A stretch of DNA of 64,000 nucleotides from Phycisphaerales bacterium (GCA_016710275.1 JADJXS010000001.1:4092001-4156000); one strand, 5' to 3'; positions 8,862 to 17,860 are shown, counted from the stretch's first letter. Numbers and translations are program-made. Notes: generated from the sequence alone by a model not told the origin.

Positions 8862-9350
8862 ATGAATTCCACCTCAACGCCCTCGACAGATATGACGTGT
8901 CCGAGTCCGGCGTATCGCGTCATCCCGTTCGCCTATGTCGCGGACGTGGAACGGTCGCTGGCGTTCTACGCGCTGCTGGGGTTTCGCGTGATGGGGGTTG
9001 AACGCGGTCCCGACGGGCGGGTCGAGTGGGGATGGGCGCAGGCCGCGGCAGCCGCGAACGGCGGTCAGCCGGCCGCGCTGATGTTCGGCCGTTCGAGCGA
9101 GCCGATCGTGACCGGGGCACAGGGCATCTTTTTTTACATGCACTGCGCCGACGTCGCGGCGTTGCGGTCGCACCTGCTGGCGAACGGGCTTCGCGATGGC
9201 GGCGTTCGCGTCGGATCGCCGGGGGCGGAACGGGCGCCGAACATGGTGTTCGCGTTGAACCACCCGCCGTACATGCCGGCCGGCGAGTTTCACATCCACG
9301 ATCCGGACGGATACAGCATCCTGGTGGGGCAGCCGATGGTCACGGGCTGA
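8862..9350 (+). CDS. VOC-superfamily (glyoxalase-fold) protein
   Basis: 162 residues from ATG 8862; an in-frame ATG at 8832 is equally possible because neither has a clear ribosome site. It shows one vicinal-oxygen-chelate unit: VIPFAYVADVERSLAFYALLGF at the start (broken here only by my reading as strands) and EFHIHDPDGYSILVGQP at the end. The final part resembles a bleomycin-resistance or glyoxalase beta-alpha-beta-beta-beta module, with the E/H metal positions incompletely conserved. Substrate unknown. Confidence 0.75.
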   Translation: MNSTSTPSTDMTCPSPAYRVIPFAYVADVERSLAFYALLGFRVMGVERGPDGRVEWGWAQAAAAANGGQPAALMFGRSSEPIVTGAQGIFFYMHCADVAALRSHLLANGLRDGGVRVGSPGAERAPNMVFALNHPPYMPAGEFHIHDPDGYSILVGQPMVTG

Positions 9351-9388
9351 GTGCCGGCGGCCGCGGGGCGGCGACGCAGGGCCGGCGG

Positions 9389-9505
9389 CGGAGGGCGGCA
9401 AAACCGCCGTCTACATGGTCCGCTGGGTCAACACCCGCGGCGAAAAGGGGCCGTGGTCGGAGGTCACGACGGCGACGGTGGCGGGAACGACTGCGGCGCT
9501 ATGCT
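9389..9505 (+). pseudogene. Short remnant resembling the C-terminus of a planctomycete hypothetical protein
   Basis: One frame reads KTAVYMVRWVNTRGEKGPW followed by SEVTTATVA. From memory, this resembles the end of a recurrent planctomycete protein that closes with RWVNTxGExGPWS. Nothing upstream encodes the rest, so it would be a fragment. The identification rests on about 30 residues. Confidence 0.35.
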
Positions 9506-9568
9506 CATGGTCCGCTGATCCCGGAGTCTTCCGCCCCCCGGCCCCCCCCGCTCGCAGTCGCCGATCGC

Positions 9569-10261
9569 CTACGCCTCACCTACGCTCGGCGTGTAGTCCT
9601 TCGCACGCGGATCGGAGAGAGCCGGCGACGACTCGTCCCAGACCCACCGCGACGTGACCGGCTCCAACTTCGGCGCGGCGTACACGAATCGCAGGTCGTA
9701 GGCCCTGCACAGCTTCGCGAAGAACCCGGAGAGCGAAAGCGGCGATGTGGCGGGCGGGAAGTTCGGAAGCGCCGTCCCTCGGCCCGGCTGGTCAGGCTTC
9801 ACGAGCACGAGCGATACCGCCTCGTACTTTGTCGTATCGTCGCGAAGGTCTAACCGCCCTTCGAGGCGGCCCAGCACGTCGTGGTACCGCACAATCGCCT
9901 CGCCGATCGATCCGTTCGGAAGCACGCAGGCATCATTCGGCTCGACGCCCGGCCCCGCCCGCGTGGCACGCAAGACCTGGAAGAAGCCATAGACCAGCGC
10001 CGGGTAGGTGATGTGCAGGTTCGTGCAATCCCCGATGGCTTCCTCCATGCGGTTGGTCAAATTGCGGAAGGCACCGAGTGTTCCCTTCATCGACACGGCG
10101 ATGACCGGTCCGATCGTGGGCTTCGTCACGACGACATCGACCGCCTTGGTCTTGAGCCCGCCGAGAACCGTTCGCTCTCCGGAGCCCGCGGAGTCGGGAT
10201 GGTACTCAAGGAGCTTCCGCCCGCCCCGTTCGATGATCCGAAAGGGCGGGTGCGGCGTGAT
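9569..10261 (-). pseudogene. C-terminal part of the third gene of the R-M operon, split by IS21
   Basis: This frame ends at 9569 and, read upstream, runs into the left end of the IS21 element at 10261. Removing the IS and one copy of the GTGAT duplication joins it in frame to 12927-13114, giving an intact 291-residue protein (junction HPSEIT/PHPPF). The part here holds KTKAVDVVV, then VIAVSMKGT, then a conserved-looking LTNRMEEAIGDCTNLHITYP. The D...SxK spacing recalls a PD-(D/E)XK nuclease core, but Ser replaces the usual Glu/Gln, so that is only a suggestion. I do not recognise the family. The interruption should abolish full-length product. Confidence 0.8.
10257..10261. repeat. IS21 target-site duplication, left copy
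   Basis: GTGAT directly before the element's TGTCAGC end; the same five bases follow the other end at 12927-12931. Confidence 0.9.
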
Positions 10262-10315
10262 TGTCAGCGGGCGGGCAAAAGCAGCCATTTGTGGGCGGGT
10301 CAAAAGCAGCCACTT
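10262..10315. repeat. IS21 left terminal repeats
   Basis: Two adjacent binding-site-like units: TGTCAGCGGGCGGGCAAAAG then CAGCC, and GTGGGCGGGTCAAAAGCAGC. They pair with the right end at 12872-12926. Confidence 0.88.
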
Positions 10316-10377
10316 GAGGAGCAGGCGATTTGTCGTCACAGCTTTCTTGGCCAGGAGTCTGGCCAGAGGAGCTACGG

Positions 10378-12012
10378 ATGGCGAATCGGCTCAAGATGGC
10401 GAAGGTTCATTCCATTCAGACGTTGCACGCGGCGGGCTGGTCGCAGCGGCGGATTGCGCGGGTGCTGGGCGTAGATCGCGGCACGGTAGCCCGCTATGTT
10501 CAGGCGCGCGGGCGGTTGAGCAAAACCAGCCGAACCTGCCCACCGGTCCGCCGGACGATCAAGACCAGCCAAACCCGCCCACCGGGTCGGGCGGTGCATC
10601 GGGAGGTCAAAACCAGCCGAACCCGCCCGCCGGGTCAGGGCCGGCCAGCCGCTGCGCGCCGCTGCGAGAAGTGATCGGCGCGTGGCTGGAGCGCGGGTTG
10701 TCGGCCCAGCGCATCTGGCAGGACTTGAAGGCCGAGCACGCTTTTTCCGGCGGGTACGACAGCGTCAAGCGTTTCTGCCGGCGGCTGCAAGGGAGCGCAG
10801 CGCCGCCGTTCCGGCGGATGGAGTGCGCTGCGGGCGAGGAAGCGCAGGTGGACTTCGGCCGCGGCGCGCCGGTCCTGGCGCCGGCCGAGCCGGGGTTGAA
10901 GGGCGACGCATCCTCGGGATCGCGCCGCGGCCGGCGGCGCTACCGCCGCCCGCACGTACTGCGGGTGGTGCTGAGCCATTCGCGCAAGGGGTACAGCGAA
11001 GTCGTCGAGCGCCAGACGACCGACAACTTCATCCGCTGTCTGGAGAACGCCTTTCAGCACTTCGGCGGCGTGCCGCGGATGCTGGTGATCGACAACCTGA
11101 AGGCCGCGGTGACCAAGGCCGACTGGTTCGACCCGGAGCTGAATCCCAAGCTCCAGGCCTTCGCCGAGCACTGCGGCACGGTGATCGTGCCAACCCGGCC
11201 GTACACGCCGCGGCACGAGGGCAAGGTCGAGCGCGGCGTTGACTACGTGCAGGAGAACGCGCTCAAAGGCCGGACCTTTGACAGCCTGGCCGACCAGAAC
11301 CGCTATCTGGCCGAATGGGAAGCCGCCGTCGCGGACACGCGCATCCACGGCACGACGCGCCAGCAGGTCGGCAGGGTCTTCGAGCAGATCGAGCGGCCGG
11401 CGCGCCGCGGCCGCTGCCTACCACGCGCTTCCCGTGCTTCCAGGAAGGCCAACGCATCGTCAATCGCGACGGCCACGTTGAAGTCGCCAAAGCCTATTAC
11501 TCGGCGCCGCCCGAGTTCCTCGGCCGCAAGGTCTGGATCCGCTGGGACAGCCAGGTCGTGCGGCTCTTCGATCCGCAGTTCAAGCAGATCGCGATTCACG
11601 CCCGACGCGGTCCCGGCCGCTTCGCCACCGATCAGCGGCACATCGCGCCGGAGAAGCCGCGGCGGCCTCGAGCGCGGCGCGGTCTGGTGGCTGCGGAAGG
11701 CGCAGGCCATCGGCCCCGGAGGCCGGCCGCTGGGCCGAGACGCTGCTGGCGCGCGCGCGGGATTCACGCCCTGCGCGCCGTCATGGGGCTGGTCAGCCTG
11801 ACGCAGCGCCACGCGAGCGGCGCGGTGGAACAGGCCTGCGCCAGCCGCGCGCCCATGCCGCCTGGCGACTGCGCGACCTGCGCAATCTGCTCAAACGCCA
11901 GGCGCCGCCCCAGCAGGAGCGATTCGAGTTCATCACCGAGCACCCGCTGATCCGGTCCTTGTCGGACTACGGCCGGCTGGTGCGTTCCGCCTTCGAGGAG
12001 CTGCACGCATGA
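10378..12012 (+). pseudogene. istA: IS21 transposase IstA, frameshifted
   Basis: Starts at ATG 10378 after GAGGAG. Residues about 8-40 form the helix-turn-helix (GWSQRRIARVLGVDRGTVAR). The DDE integrase core follows with QVDFG (first Asp), the second Asp in MLVIDNLKAAV, and RHEGKVERGVDYV (Glu). The frame changes near 10520, near 11400 and several times after 11650, so no continuous protein is encoded. The stop at 12010-12012 overlaps an ATG, as is usual before istB. By family it is the transposase acting at the element ends. Confidence 0.88.
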
Positions 12013-12066
12013 AAAAAGACCAGAAAAGGCTTCTTCCCCTCCGGAGAGCACCAGGGGAGACCTCCC

Positions 12067-12858
12067 ATGAATGACGCCCTGCGCACCGCCCTGACCCGCC
12101 TGCGCCCTCTCGGGCCTGGCCCATTCGCTGGACGTGCGATTGGCCGAGGCCAGCGGCAACCGGCTCGGCCATGCCGAGTTCCTGGAACTTGTGCTCCAGG
12201 ACGAGTTACTCGTCCGCAACGACCGGTTGATCGGCCGCCGCACCAAGGCCGCCGGCTTCCGCGAGCAGAAAACGCTCGAAGACTTCGACTGGCAGTTCAA
12301 TCCGTCGATCAAGCGGAAAATCATCTTCGACCTGGCCGCAGACCGCTTCCTCCCGCGAAGCGCGCGACGTGCTGCTGCTCGGCCCGCCCGGCACGGGCAA
12401 GAGCCACCTGGCCCAGGCCATCGGCCACGCCGTCATCAAGGCCAGCGCCACCGTGCTCTATCGCTCCATCTTCGATCTGGTCCGCGACTTCCTCGGCGAC
12501 GAAGCCGTCAGCGGACACGAGAAAACCCTCGACCGCTATCTGCGGCCCGGAGCTGGTCATCATCGACGACATGGGCATGAAGCAGGCTCCCAAACGCTCA
12601 GGAGAGTACCTGTTCGAGATCATCATGCGCCGCTACCAGGTCCGCGCCACCATGATGACCTCAAATCGCCCGCTGGAAGACTGGGGCAAACTGATCGGCG
12701 ACGTGCCGGCCGCGACCGCTATCCTCGACCGCTTCCTGCACAACGCCGAGGTGATCAATATCACCGGCCGCAGCTACCGCCTCCGCGACCACGCCGCCAA
12801 ACCCGAGGCCACTCAAAAGAAGAAACCAAAACCCGCTTGCGAACCCGTGGCGAAGTGA
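12067..12858 (+). pseudogene. istB: IS21 helper ATPase IstB, frameshifted
   Basis: ATG 12067 follows GGGGAGACCTCCC. Fragments in three frames give the AAA+ protein: an N-terminal DNA-binding part (EFLELVLQDELLVRNDRL), Walker A LLLGPPGTGKSHLAQ, Walker B ELVIIDDMGM, and the C-terminal TSNRPLEDWGKLIGD. Frame breaks fall near 12105, near 12355 (an extra C before CGCGAAGCG) and near 12545. IstB is the ATP-dependent target-capture partner of IstA. Confidence 0.88.
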
Positions 12859-12871
12859 GCATCATGCAAAA

Positions 12872-12926
12872 AACTGGCTGGTTTTGACCCGCCCACCTCT
12901 GGCTGCATTTAACCTGCCCGGTGACA
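12872..12926. repeat. IS21 right terminal repeats
   Basis: Read on the minus strand it begins TGTCACCGGGCAGG and contains GTGGGCGGGTCAAAACCAGC, an imperfect inverted copy of the left end. Confidence 0.88.
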
Positions 12927-12931
12927 GTGAT
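12927..12931. repeat. IS21 target-site duplication, right copy
   Basis: GTGAT directly after the element end, identical to 10257-10261. Confidence 0.9.
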
Positions 12932-13114
12932 CTCGCTCGGATGGAATCCGCCCTCGACTACCAGCCGCGAGGCTACGTAGTAGTGCAGTGGGCGGATGTG
13001 CCCCTGCCCCTGATGGCCGGAGGCATTGAGAACGAACGCCTCGAGCGCCTGTTGGAGCGTCAACCACTCGCACTTGCCCGGGTCATTGGCACCGTCGCTT
13101 GGCGCTTTAGACAT
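12927..13114 (-). pseudogene. N-terminal part of the third gene of the R-M operon, split by IS21
   Basis: Begins at ATG 13114, which overlaps the methyltransferase stop codon (ATGTCTAA), a classic arrangement for coupled translation. It encodes about 62 residues (MSKAPSDGANDPGKCEWLTL, then helical segments and HIRPLHYYVASRLVVEGGF) before the IS21 right end interrupts it. The rest of the gene is at 9569-10261. Overlap and strand tie it functionally to the restriction-modification pair. Confidence 0.82.
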
Positions 13115-14651
13115 AGTGTCTCCAGCGCTTCAGGGCCACGACGGCGTCTTCGATCGTCTCGCGGTCCTTGTCGGTGCGGATAGCGGTGTCCGACAGCATC
13201 ACTCGGGCCGCCTCGCGCGGCTCGAGCTTGAGCATCCCGCCGCCCAGCGGGTGCCCTTCAATCTCACAGGAGAGCGCGGTCAACGGCTCGGTCCACAGCT
13301 TCATCAGCCGGTCCATGCCTATTCCGTTAGTCAGGTGGACGACATGGACCGAGTTTGTCCCGACGCAACCGGCACCGTTGCTCACCAGCTTCGGCCCGTC
13401 GCCGCTCATGTACGACAGGAAGCCGTCGGGAACAGTCACATCCGGAACCGCGTACCACGGGTTGCGATTGCGGCACTTGTACGTCTTGCGGGCATCGCGT
13501 CCGGCGGGGGAATCCAGGTATCTGCGGACGGGTGCCGGCACTTCGGACTCGGGCGAAAGCCGGAGGAGCATGATCGGCTCATCGGCGGCGAGCCACGACT
13601 TGACGCACGCCTGATCGACGCATCCATTCGCGAGGCTCTTCCCGTTGCGGACAGCCGGGTGAAGCAGGTTTCGCGGAACGCCAAGGCGATCCACCGTGGA
13701 CGGCCGAAGGTGAAAGAAATCGTTGGCACCGGTCACGTAGCCGATGCCGACGCGGGCGATGTCACCGAGTCGCCGTGTCCGCCGCGAATCGGCGGCGATG
13801 CTGTACAACTCGCGGGCTTCGGCAGAGACAAGGAACGGGCGAAGTCGGCCGTTCCATTGCTTCCACTCGGCAAGAGATACAGCAAGACCACCGCGCGGCG
13901 GGCGAGCGCAGAACGAGAAATGCTCCAGCGGCGTGAACCGGACCTCGCGCGTGCTGCCGCCGAACCCATCGGCGTAGAGCAGCCAGCAATCCTCCGACAA
14001 CTCGGGGAACAGCTTGTTGAGCACGGCAATCACCTGCACGCAATCAAACTGCTTTGTCATGTACTCAAGGACGGGCGCGGCGTACGGAGCGTGTCCGATC
14101 TCGGCCGGGACCACGAACGCCATGCGCCCGCCGGGCTTGAGCAGTGACGCCGTGACAACGAGGAACGGAGCCCATGACGATGAAAGCGACGAGAAGAAGG
14201 CCCCATGCTTCTCGCACAGCCGTTGCGCGGCTTCCCGTACCTCGCCCGTGAACCGCTGGTAGCGGATGAAGGGCGGGTTACCGGCAGCGCAATCGAATCG
14301 CTCCTGGGTGCGGCTCGCCCACGAGAAGAAATCGCCTTGGTGAATGAGGCTGCCGGGCACACGCTCGTGAACGATCTTGCACGCCGAAGGCTCCTGCTCG
14401 ACGCCGACACTGTTTGAATGGACCGAGAGGAATCGCCCATCGCCGCACGAGGGATCAAGGAGCCTGTCGGTCGGTCTCCGCAAGGCCCAACTGATAAGCG
14501 ACCGCACAACCGCGTCGGGCGTGTAGTATGCTCCTGTAGCCTTCTCGCGGCTGACGTCGTCATTCGAGACCGCGACGTCGTCGAAGAGTGGCGCCGAGTT
14601 GTTCGGGACTCTGATTTTCATTTCTGGCTCGACTCCATTCAACGACTGCAT
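13107..14651 (-). CDS. N6-adenine DNA methyltransferase of a type II R-M system
   Basis: 514 residues, ATG 14651; an in-frame ATG at 14621 has a GGAG further upstream and is the alternative. The N-terminal catalytic half has REKATGAYYTPDAVV (motif X-like), LLDPSCGDGRF at 65-74 (motif I, AdoMet binding) and GNPPF at 124-128 (motif IV, adenine target). The C-terminal half is the target recognition region. This gamma-class order is typical of methylases paired with SalI/XamI-type enzymes. It follows the endonuclease by 21 bases on the same strand and overlaps the third gene. It should protect host DNA from the neighbouring nuclease. Confidence 0.88.
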   Translation of the reverse strand: MQSLNGVEPEMKIRVPNNSAPLFDDVAVSNDDVSREKATGAYYTPDAVVRSLISWALRRPTDRLLDPSCGDGRFLSVHSNSVGVEQEPSACKIVHERVPGSLIHQGDFFSWASRTQERFDCAAGNPPFIRYQRFTGEVREAAQRLCEKHGAFFSSLSSSWAPFLVVTASLLKPGGRMAFVVPAEIGHAPYAAPVLEYMTKQFDCVQVIAVLNKLFPELSEDCWLLYADGFGGSTREVRFTPLEHFSFCARPPRGGLAVSLAEWKQWNGRLRPFLVSAEARELYSIAADSRRTRRLGDIARVGIGYVTGANDFFHLRPSTVDRLGVPRNLLHPAVRNGKSLANGCVDQACVKSWLAADEPIMLLRLSPESEVPAPVRRYLDSPAGRDARKTYKCRNRNPWYAVPDVTVPDGFLSYMSGDGPKLVSNGAGCVGTNSVHVVHLTNGIGMDRLMKLWTEPLTALSCEIEGHPLGGGMLKLEPREAARVMLSDTAIRTDKDRETIEDAVVALKRWRHYV

Positions 14652-14672
14652 CCCATTCGGGATCGGCCGGGT

Positions 14673-15704
14673 CTACGTAACCAAGGGATCAAGATCGTGC
14701 AGGCGGTGCTGCCATACCCAGTCGATTCCCTCGGCGGCCTGGGTGCCGAGGTAGCCGGGGTCGAACGACCCACCGAGCATGAGCGAGTAAGGGACCAACT
14801 CACCGTAAGTCATGCGGAGGTCGTGGAGTTTCTTCGCGTCCGCATCGCGGCAGTCGCGCGCGGCCGTTGTCGTCTCCGAGGACCGGACATCGAGCAGGAT
14901 GGGCATCCCACCAAACGGTGAATTCTTCCGCTGGATAAGGACGTCGAAAGTCGCCCTGTCGTAGGTTCCCATCGTAAGCGGCAAGGAGACGCCGAACTCG
15001 TACATGCCGGGCAGTGTGATTGTGTACTGCTGGTCCATCGCGTGCCGGCACCTGCAATAGCCGCGTGATTCAAGGTACTCGGCGACGACGGCGAGCTGAT
15101 GCTTCCGTCGGGCGCTTCGCACGATGTCCTTGGCCACCGCGCTGCACAAACGGTCGGCAACGATCGTTGATGCCCGGTCGCGTTCGTGGTCGGTCGGGTC
15201 TTTGCCCGCGTCCAGCCACGGGAAGATGTCCCGGTCCAGGAGTTTCGTCAGCACGCGGCAGACTTTGCCCAAGTTCTCGTCGAGAAGTTCCGCCTTCATG
15301 CGGGCCGAGAGTTTGCCTTCCTCCATGCTGCCGATGAGCGATTTGCTCGCGCCGGCAAGCCCGACCAAGCGGTCCACCGCGAGCGGCGGCGCGGTACACA
15401 TGCGGAGCGTCGGGAGCGCGCTGGGGTTCGCTCGGAGGGTGGCCGCGTCGAGATGACGAAGATCGCGTGTGGCGAGGAGCGCGGCCTTGACGTGTTCGGT
15501 CGTCTTCACGCGGGTCGAACGGAATGCCTGCGGCGCGAACTCCATGAACCACTGATTGAACTGGTCAACCGAGGCCGCGACATCGGCTTTCCAGAGGTGC
15601 GGTTTGTCGGCGTTGACTCTTTTCGGCGCTGCGCGTCGTCCTTGCCCGACTCTTCGCGGCGTCGGCCTTCGCCCTCGATCTGTCCGTTCCTGCCGCCGGG
15701 CCAT
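14673..15704 (-). CDS. XamI-like type II restriction endonuclease
   Basis: 343 residues from ATG 15704 (MARRQERTDRG); an in-frame ATG at 15818 would add 38 residues of unlike composition. No strong ribosome site marks either start. From family memory the sequence matches the XamI restriction endonuclease family: WKADVAASVDQFNQWFMEFA near the start, then ALPTLRMCTAPPLAVDRLVG, GASKSLIGSMEEG, and a later ILLDVRSSETTTAARDCRDA region. XamI itself cuts GTCGAC. It is first in the three-gene minus-strand operon, so nuclease, methylase and the third gene are probably co-transcribed. Confidence 0.75.
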   Translation of the reverse strand: MARRQERTDRGRRPTPRRVGQGRRAAPKRVNADKPHLWKADVAASVDQFNQWFMEFAPQAFRSTRVKTTEHVKAALLATRDLRHLDAATLRANPSALPTLRMCTAPPLAVDRLVGLAGASKSLIGSMEEGKLSARMKAELLDENLGKVCRVLTKLLDRDIFPWLDAGKDPTDHERDRASTIVADRLCSAVAKDIVRSARRKHQLAVVAEYLESRGYCRCRHAMDQQYTITLPGMYEFGVSLPLTMGTYDRATFDVLIQRKNSPFGGMPILLDVRSSETTTAARDCRDADAKKLHDLRMTYGELVPYSLMLGGSFDPGYLGTQAAEGIDWVWQHRLHDLDPLVT

Positions 15705-15902
15705 GGCCGCACTGTACGGCTTACGTTCGGGTTCGTCCAGACGAAAACACATGCGACCGCAGCGACAGCCCCCGGGGTCATGAGCGCGAACGTGCGGCGA
15801 CGGCATGCGTGTCGCCATCGCACTTTACAGCCGGTTGCGCGCTGCATCCTCGCCGCACGCGCACGGACGCCTCGCGCGCACACGCGCCGCCTGTGCAACA
15901 CG

Positions 15903-15974
15903 CACACACGCCGCATGAGCCACACACGCCGCATGAGCCACACACGCCGCATGAGCCACGCGCGTCGCATGAGC
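15903..15974. repeat. 18-bp tandem repeat, 4 units
   Basis: Units CACACACGCCGCATGAGC, three identical and a fourth with three changes. They lie between the clpX stop and the upstream side of the R-M operon. Confidence 0.9.
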
Positions 15975-16042
15975 GCCGCGGGGCGCTCGCCCGCTCAGGT
16001 ACTCATCCGCTTAGGCGCTCAAGCGCTCATCCGCTCATCCGC
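15975..16042. repeat. Degenerate GAGCG repeats just downstream of clpX
   Basis: On the minus strand the sequence after the clpX stop repeats GAGCGGATGAGCGGATGAGC and near variants about every 9-10 bases, then merges into the 18-bp repeats. No perfect hairpin with a T-run is present. Confidence 0.65.
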
Positions 16043-17326
16043 TCAGGCGCTCTCCTTGCGGAACTGCACATCCGCAAAGAGGCTCTTCTCCCCCCGCACC
16101 ACATCCGCCGTCACCACATACCGCCCGCCCGCCTTGGCATCCGGCAGTTCGAACATCGCCTCCAGCATGAAATCCTCAACGACCCCGCGCAGCGCCCGCG
16201 CACCCGTGTCGCGCTGCATCGCCCGCCGGGCGATCTCCGCCAGCGCATCATCGGTGAAATCCAGCGTCGCATTCTCCAGCTCGAACAGCTTCTGATACTG
16301 GCGGACGATCGAGTTCTTCGGCTCGGTCAGGATCCGCACCAGCGACGACTCGTCCAGCGGCGACAGCGGGCAGATCACCGGCAGCCGCCCCACGAACTCG
16401 GGGATCATGCCGAACTCGATCAGATCGTCCGGCGTGACCTGCGCCAGGGCGCTGCCCATCTCCGCCACCGAGTCCGCGCCGCGCTCCGCCCCCACGAACC
16501 CGATCGACTTGCGACCCAGGCGCTTGCGGATGATCTTGTCCAGCCCGACAAACGTCCCGCCGCAGATGAACAGGATGTTGGTCGTGTCCATCTGGATGTA
16601 CTGCTGCTCCGGGTGCTTGCGGCCGCCCTGCGGCGGGATGTTGCTGACGGTGCCCTCGAGCATCTTCAGCAGCGCCTGCTGCACCCCCTCACCCGACACG
16701 TCGCGCGTGATGCTGACGTTGTTCCACGTCTTGCCGATCTTGTCGATCTCATCGACGTAGATGATCCCGCGCTGGGCCGCCTCCAGGTCGTAGTCCGCAC
16801 TCTGAAGCAGCCGCAGCAGGATGTTCTCCACGTCCTCGCCGACGTAGCCGGCCTCCGTCAGCGTGGTCGCGTCGCCGATCGAAAACGGCACGTTCAGCAC
16901 GCGGGCCAGCGAACGGGCCAGCAGCGTCTTGCCGCTGCCGGTCGGACCGATCATCAGGATGTTGCTCTTGTCGATCTCAACGTCGTCCGCGCCGCGCGAG
17001 TCCGCGTGCGCCAACCGCTTGTAATGATTGCTGACCGCGACCGCCAGCGCCCGCTTGGCCGCATCCTGCCCCACGACGTACTGATCCATGAACTCGAAGA
17101 GCTCGCGCGGCTTGGGGATGGTCTTGGTCGCCGGCCGGGTCTTGGTGCTGCGACGGCGCTCCTCGCGGACGAGGTTGTGGCACATGTCGATGCACTGCGA
17201 ACAGATGTAGACGTCGTCCGGCCCTTCCACCATCGGGCCGACGTCGCGATGACTCTTGCCGCAAAAGCTGCACACGCTTCCCCGCCGCGCCCCGCCACGG
17301 CCGGTTGTTCCGCGTGATCCACTCAT
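16043..17326 (-). CDS. clpX: ATP-dependent Clp protease ATP-binding subunit ClpX
   Basis: 427 residues. The N-terminal zinc-binding domain has C19, C22, C42 and C45 (CSFCGK, YICSQCIDMC). The AAA+ domain has Walker A GPTGSGKT at 127-134, Walker B IIYVDEIDKI, and the ClpX sensor region FIPPQGGRKHP-like (NIPPQGGRKHP). GFVGAE, GLDKII and FVGRLPVICPL follow, as in ClpX. It unfolds tagged proteins and feeds them to ClpP; clpP is not in the window. A small membrane protein gene lies 120 bases upstream on the same strand. Confidence 0.96.
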   Translation of the reverse strand: MSGSRGTTGRGGARRGSVCSFCGKSHRDVGPMVEGPDDVYICSQCIDMCHNLVREERRRSTKTRPATKTIPKPRELFEFMDQYVVGQDAAKRALAVAVSNHYKRLAHADSRGADDVEIDKSNILMIGPTGSGKTLLARSLARVLNVPFSIGDATTLTEAGYVGEDVENILLRLLQSADYDLEAAQRGIIYVDEIDKIGKTWNNVSITRDVSGEGVQQALLKMLEGTVSNIPPQGGRKHPEQQYIQMDTTNILFICGGTFVGLDKIIRKRLGRKSIGFVGAERGADSVAEMGSALAQVTPDDLIEFGMIPEFVGRLPVICPLSPLDESSLVRILTEPKNSIVRQYQKLFELENATLDFTDDALAEIARRAMQRDTGARALRGVVEDFMLEAMFELPDAKAGGRYVVTADVVRGEKSLFADVQFRKESA

Positions 17327-17446
17327 GATTCATCCTCAGGGAGTGTGAGGGCCGCTGCGCGACCCGGTGCTCACCAGTTCCATCGGCAGACTCAATCCCG
17401 TGGGATTCTACCCGCCGTCCGCTGATGAAAGAAATGAGACGGGCCG

Positions 17447-17734
17447 CTATTGCGATTCCGGCTCGCCGCCGGTCGCGCTCCCGGCTGGCGGTGATGGCCG
17501 CCGGTGCGCCGCCAGCAACTGCCCGCGCATCGCCTCGAACTCGGCCGGCGTGATTTCCCCGCGCCTCTGCAGCTCGCGCAGGTCGTGAAGGGAGAACGGC
17601 TCGCCCGACGGCGCATCCCCCTTCCGCGCCCAGAGCTTGGCCGCCCGGGCCGTGTACAACAGGATCGCGGCCGCCACGCCGATGGCGACCGCCGCGCACA
17701 CCAGCCACACCACTCGAAAATCCATGGGGCGCAT
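17447..17734 (-). CDS. Small membrane protein with SHOCT-like C-terminus
   Basis: 95 residues. One transmembrane helix at about 8-28 (VVWLVCAAVAIGVAAAILLY) is followed by a short linker and LHDLRELQRRGEITPAEFE, which resembles the SHOCT/short C-terminal motif found on small bacterial membrane proteins. A start at the fourth codon (MDFRVV) is also possible. Function unknown. Same strand as clpX. Confidence 0.65.
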   Translation of the reverse strand: MRPMDFRVVWLVCAAVAIGVAAAILLYTARAAKLWARKGDAPSGEPFSLHDLRELQRRGEITPAEFEAMRGQLLAAHRRPSPPAGSATGGEPESQ

Positions 17735-17860
17735 TCCATCGCCAGCGCGGAAAACAGAACATCCTGCCGAGGCCGCGTTGCCGCGGAACAGGGCAGGATG
17801 CTCGCAGGTCGGTCGCGGCTGCGCCCGGCCCCGGGGGACGGGTTACGTCGGCAAGCCCGG

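Larger units (their letters stand above)
10262..12926 (+). mobile_element. IS21-family insertion sequence, complete (2665 bp)
   Basis: Bounded by imperfect inverted ends that both begin TGTCA and both contain a second inner copy of GTGGGCGGGTCAAAA-CAGCC. It is flanked by a 5-bp duplication and carries istA and istB in the usual order. It interrupts the third gene of the restriction-modification operon. Both genes contain small frameshifts, so this copy as written could not move by itself. A second, partial copy is at 62077-64000. Confidence 0.93.

Noticed and set aside
9569..10339. 256-codon frame starting inside the IS21 end
   Set aside because: The first 26 codons are IS21 terminal sequence; the true N-terminus is on the other side of the element.
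10008..11801. Long plus-strand frame combining the split gene's antisense with istA
   Set aside because: It crosses the IS21 left end and is a chance fusion; istA starts at 10378.
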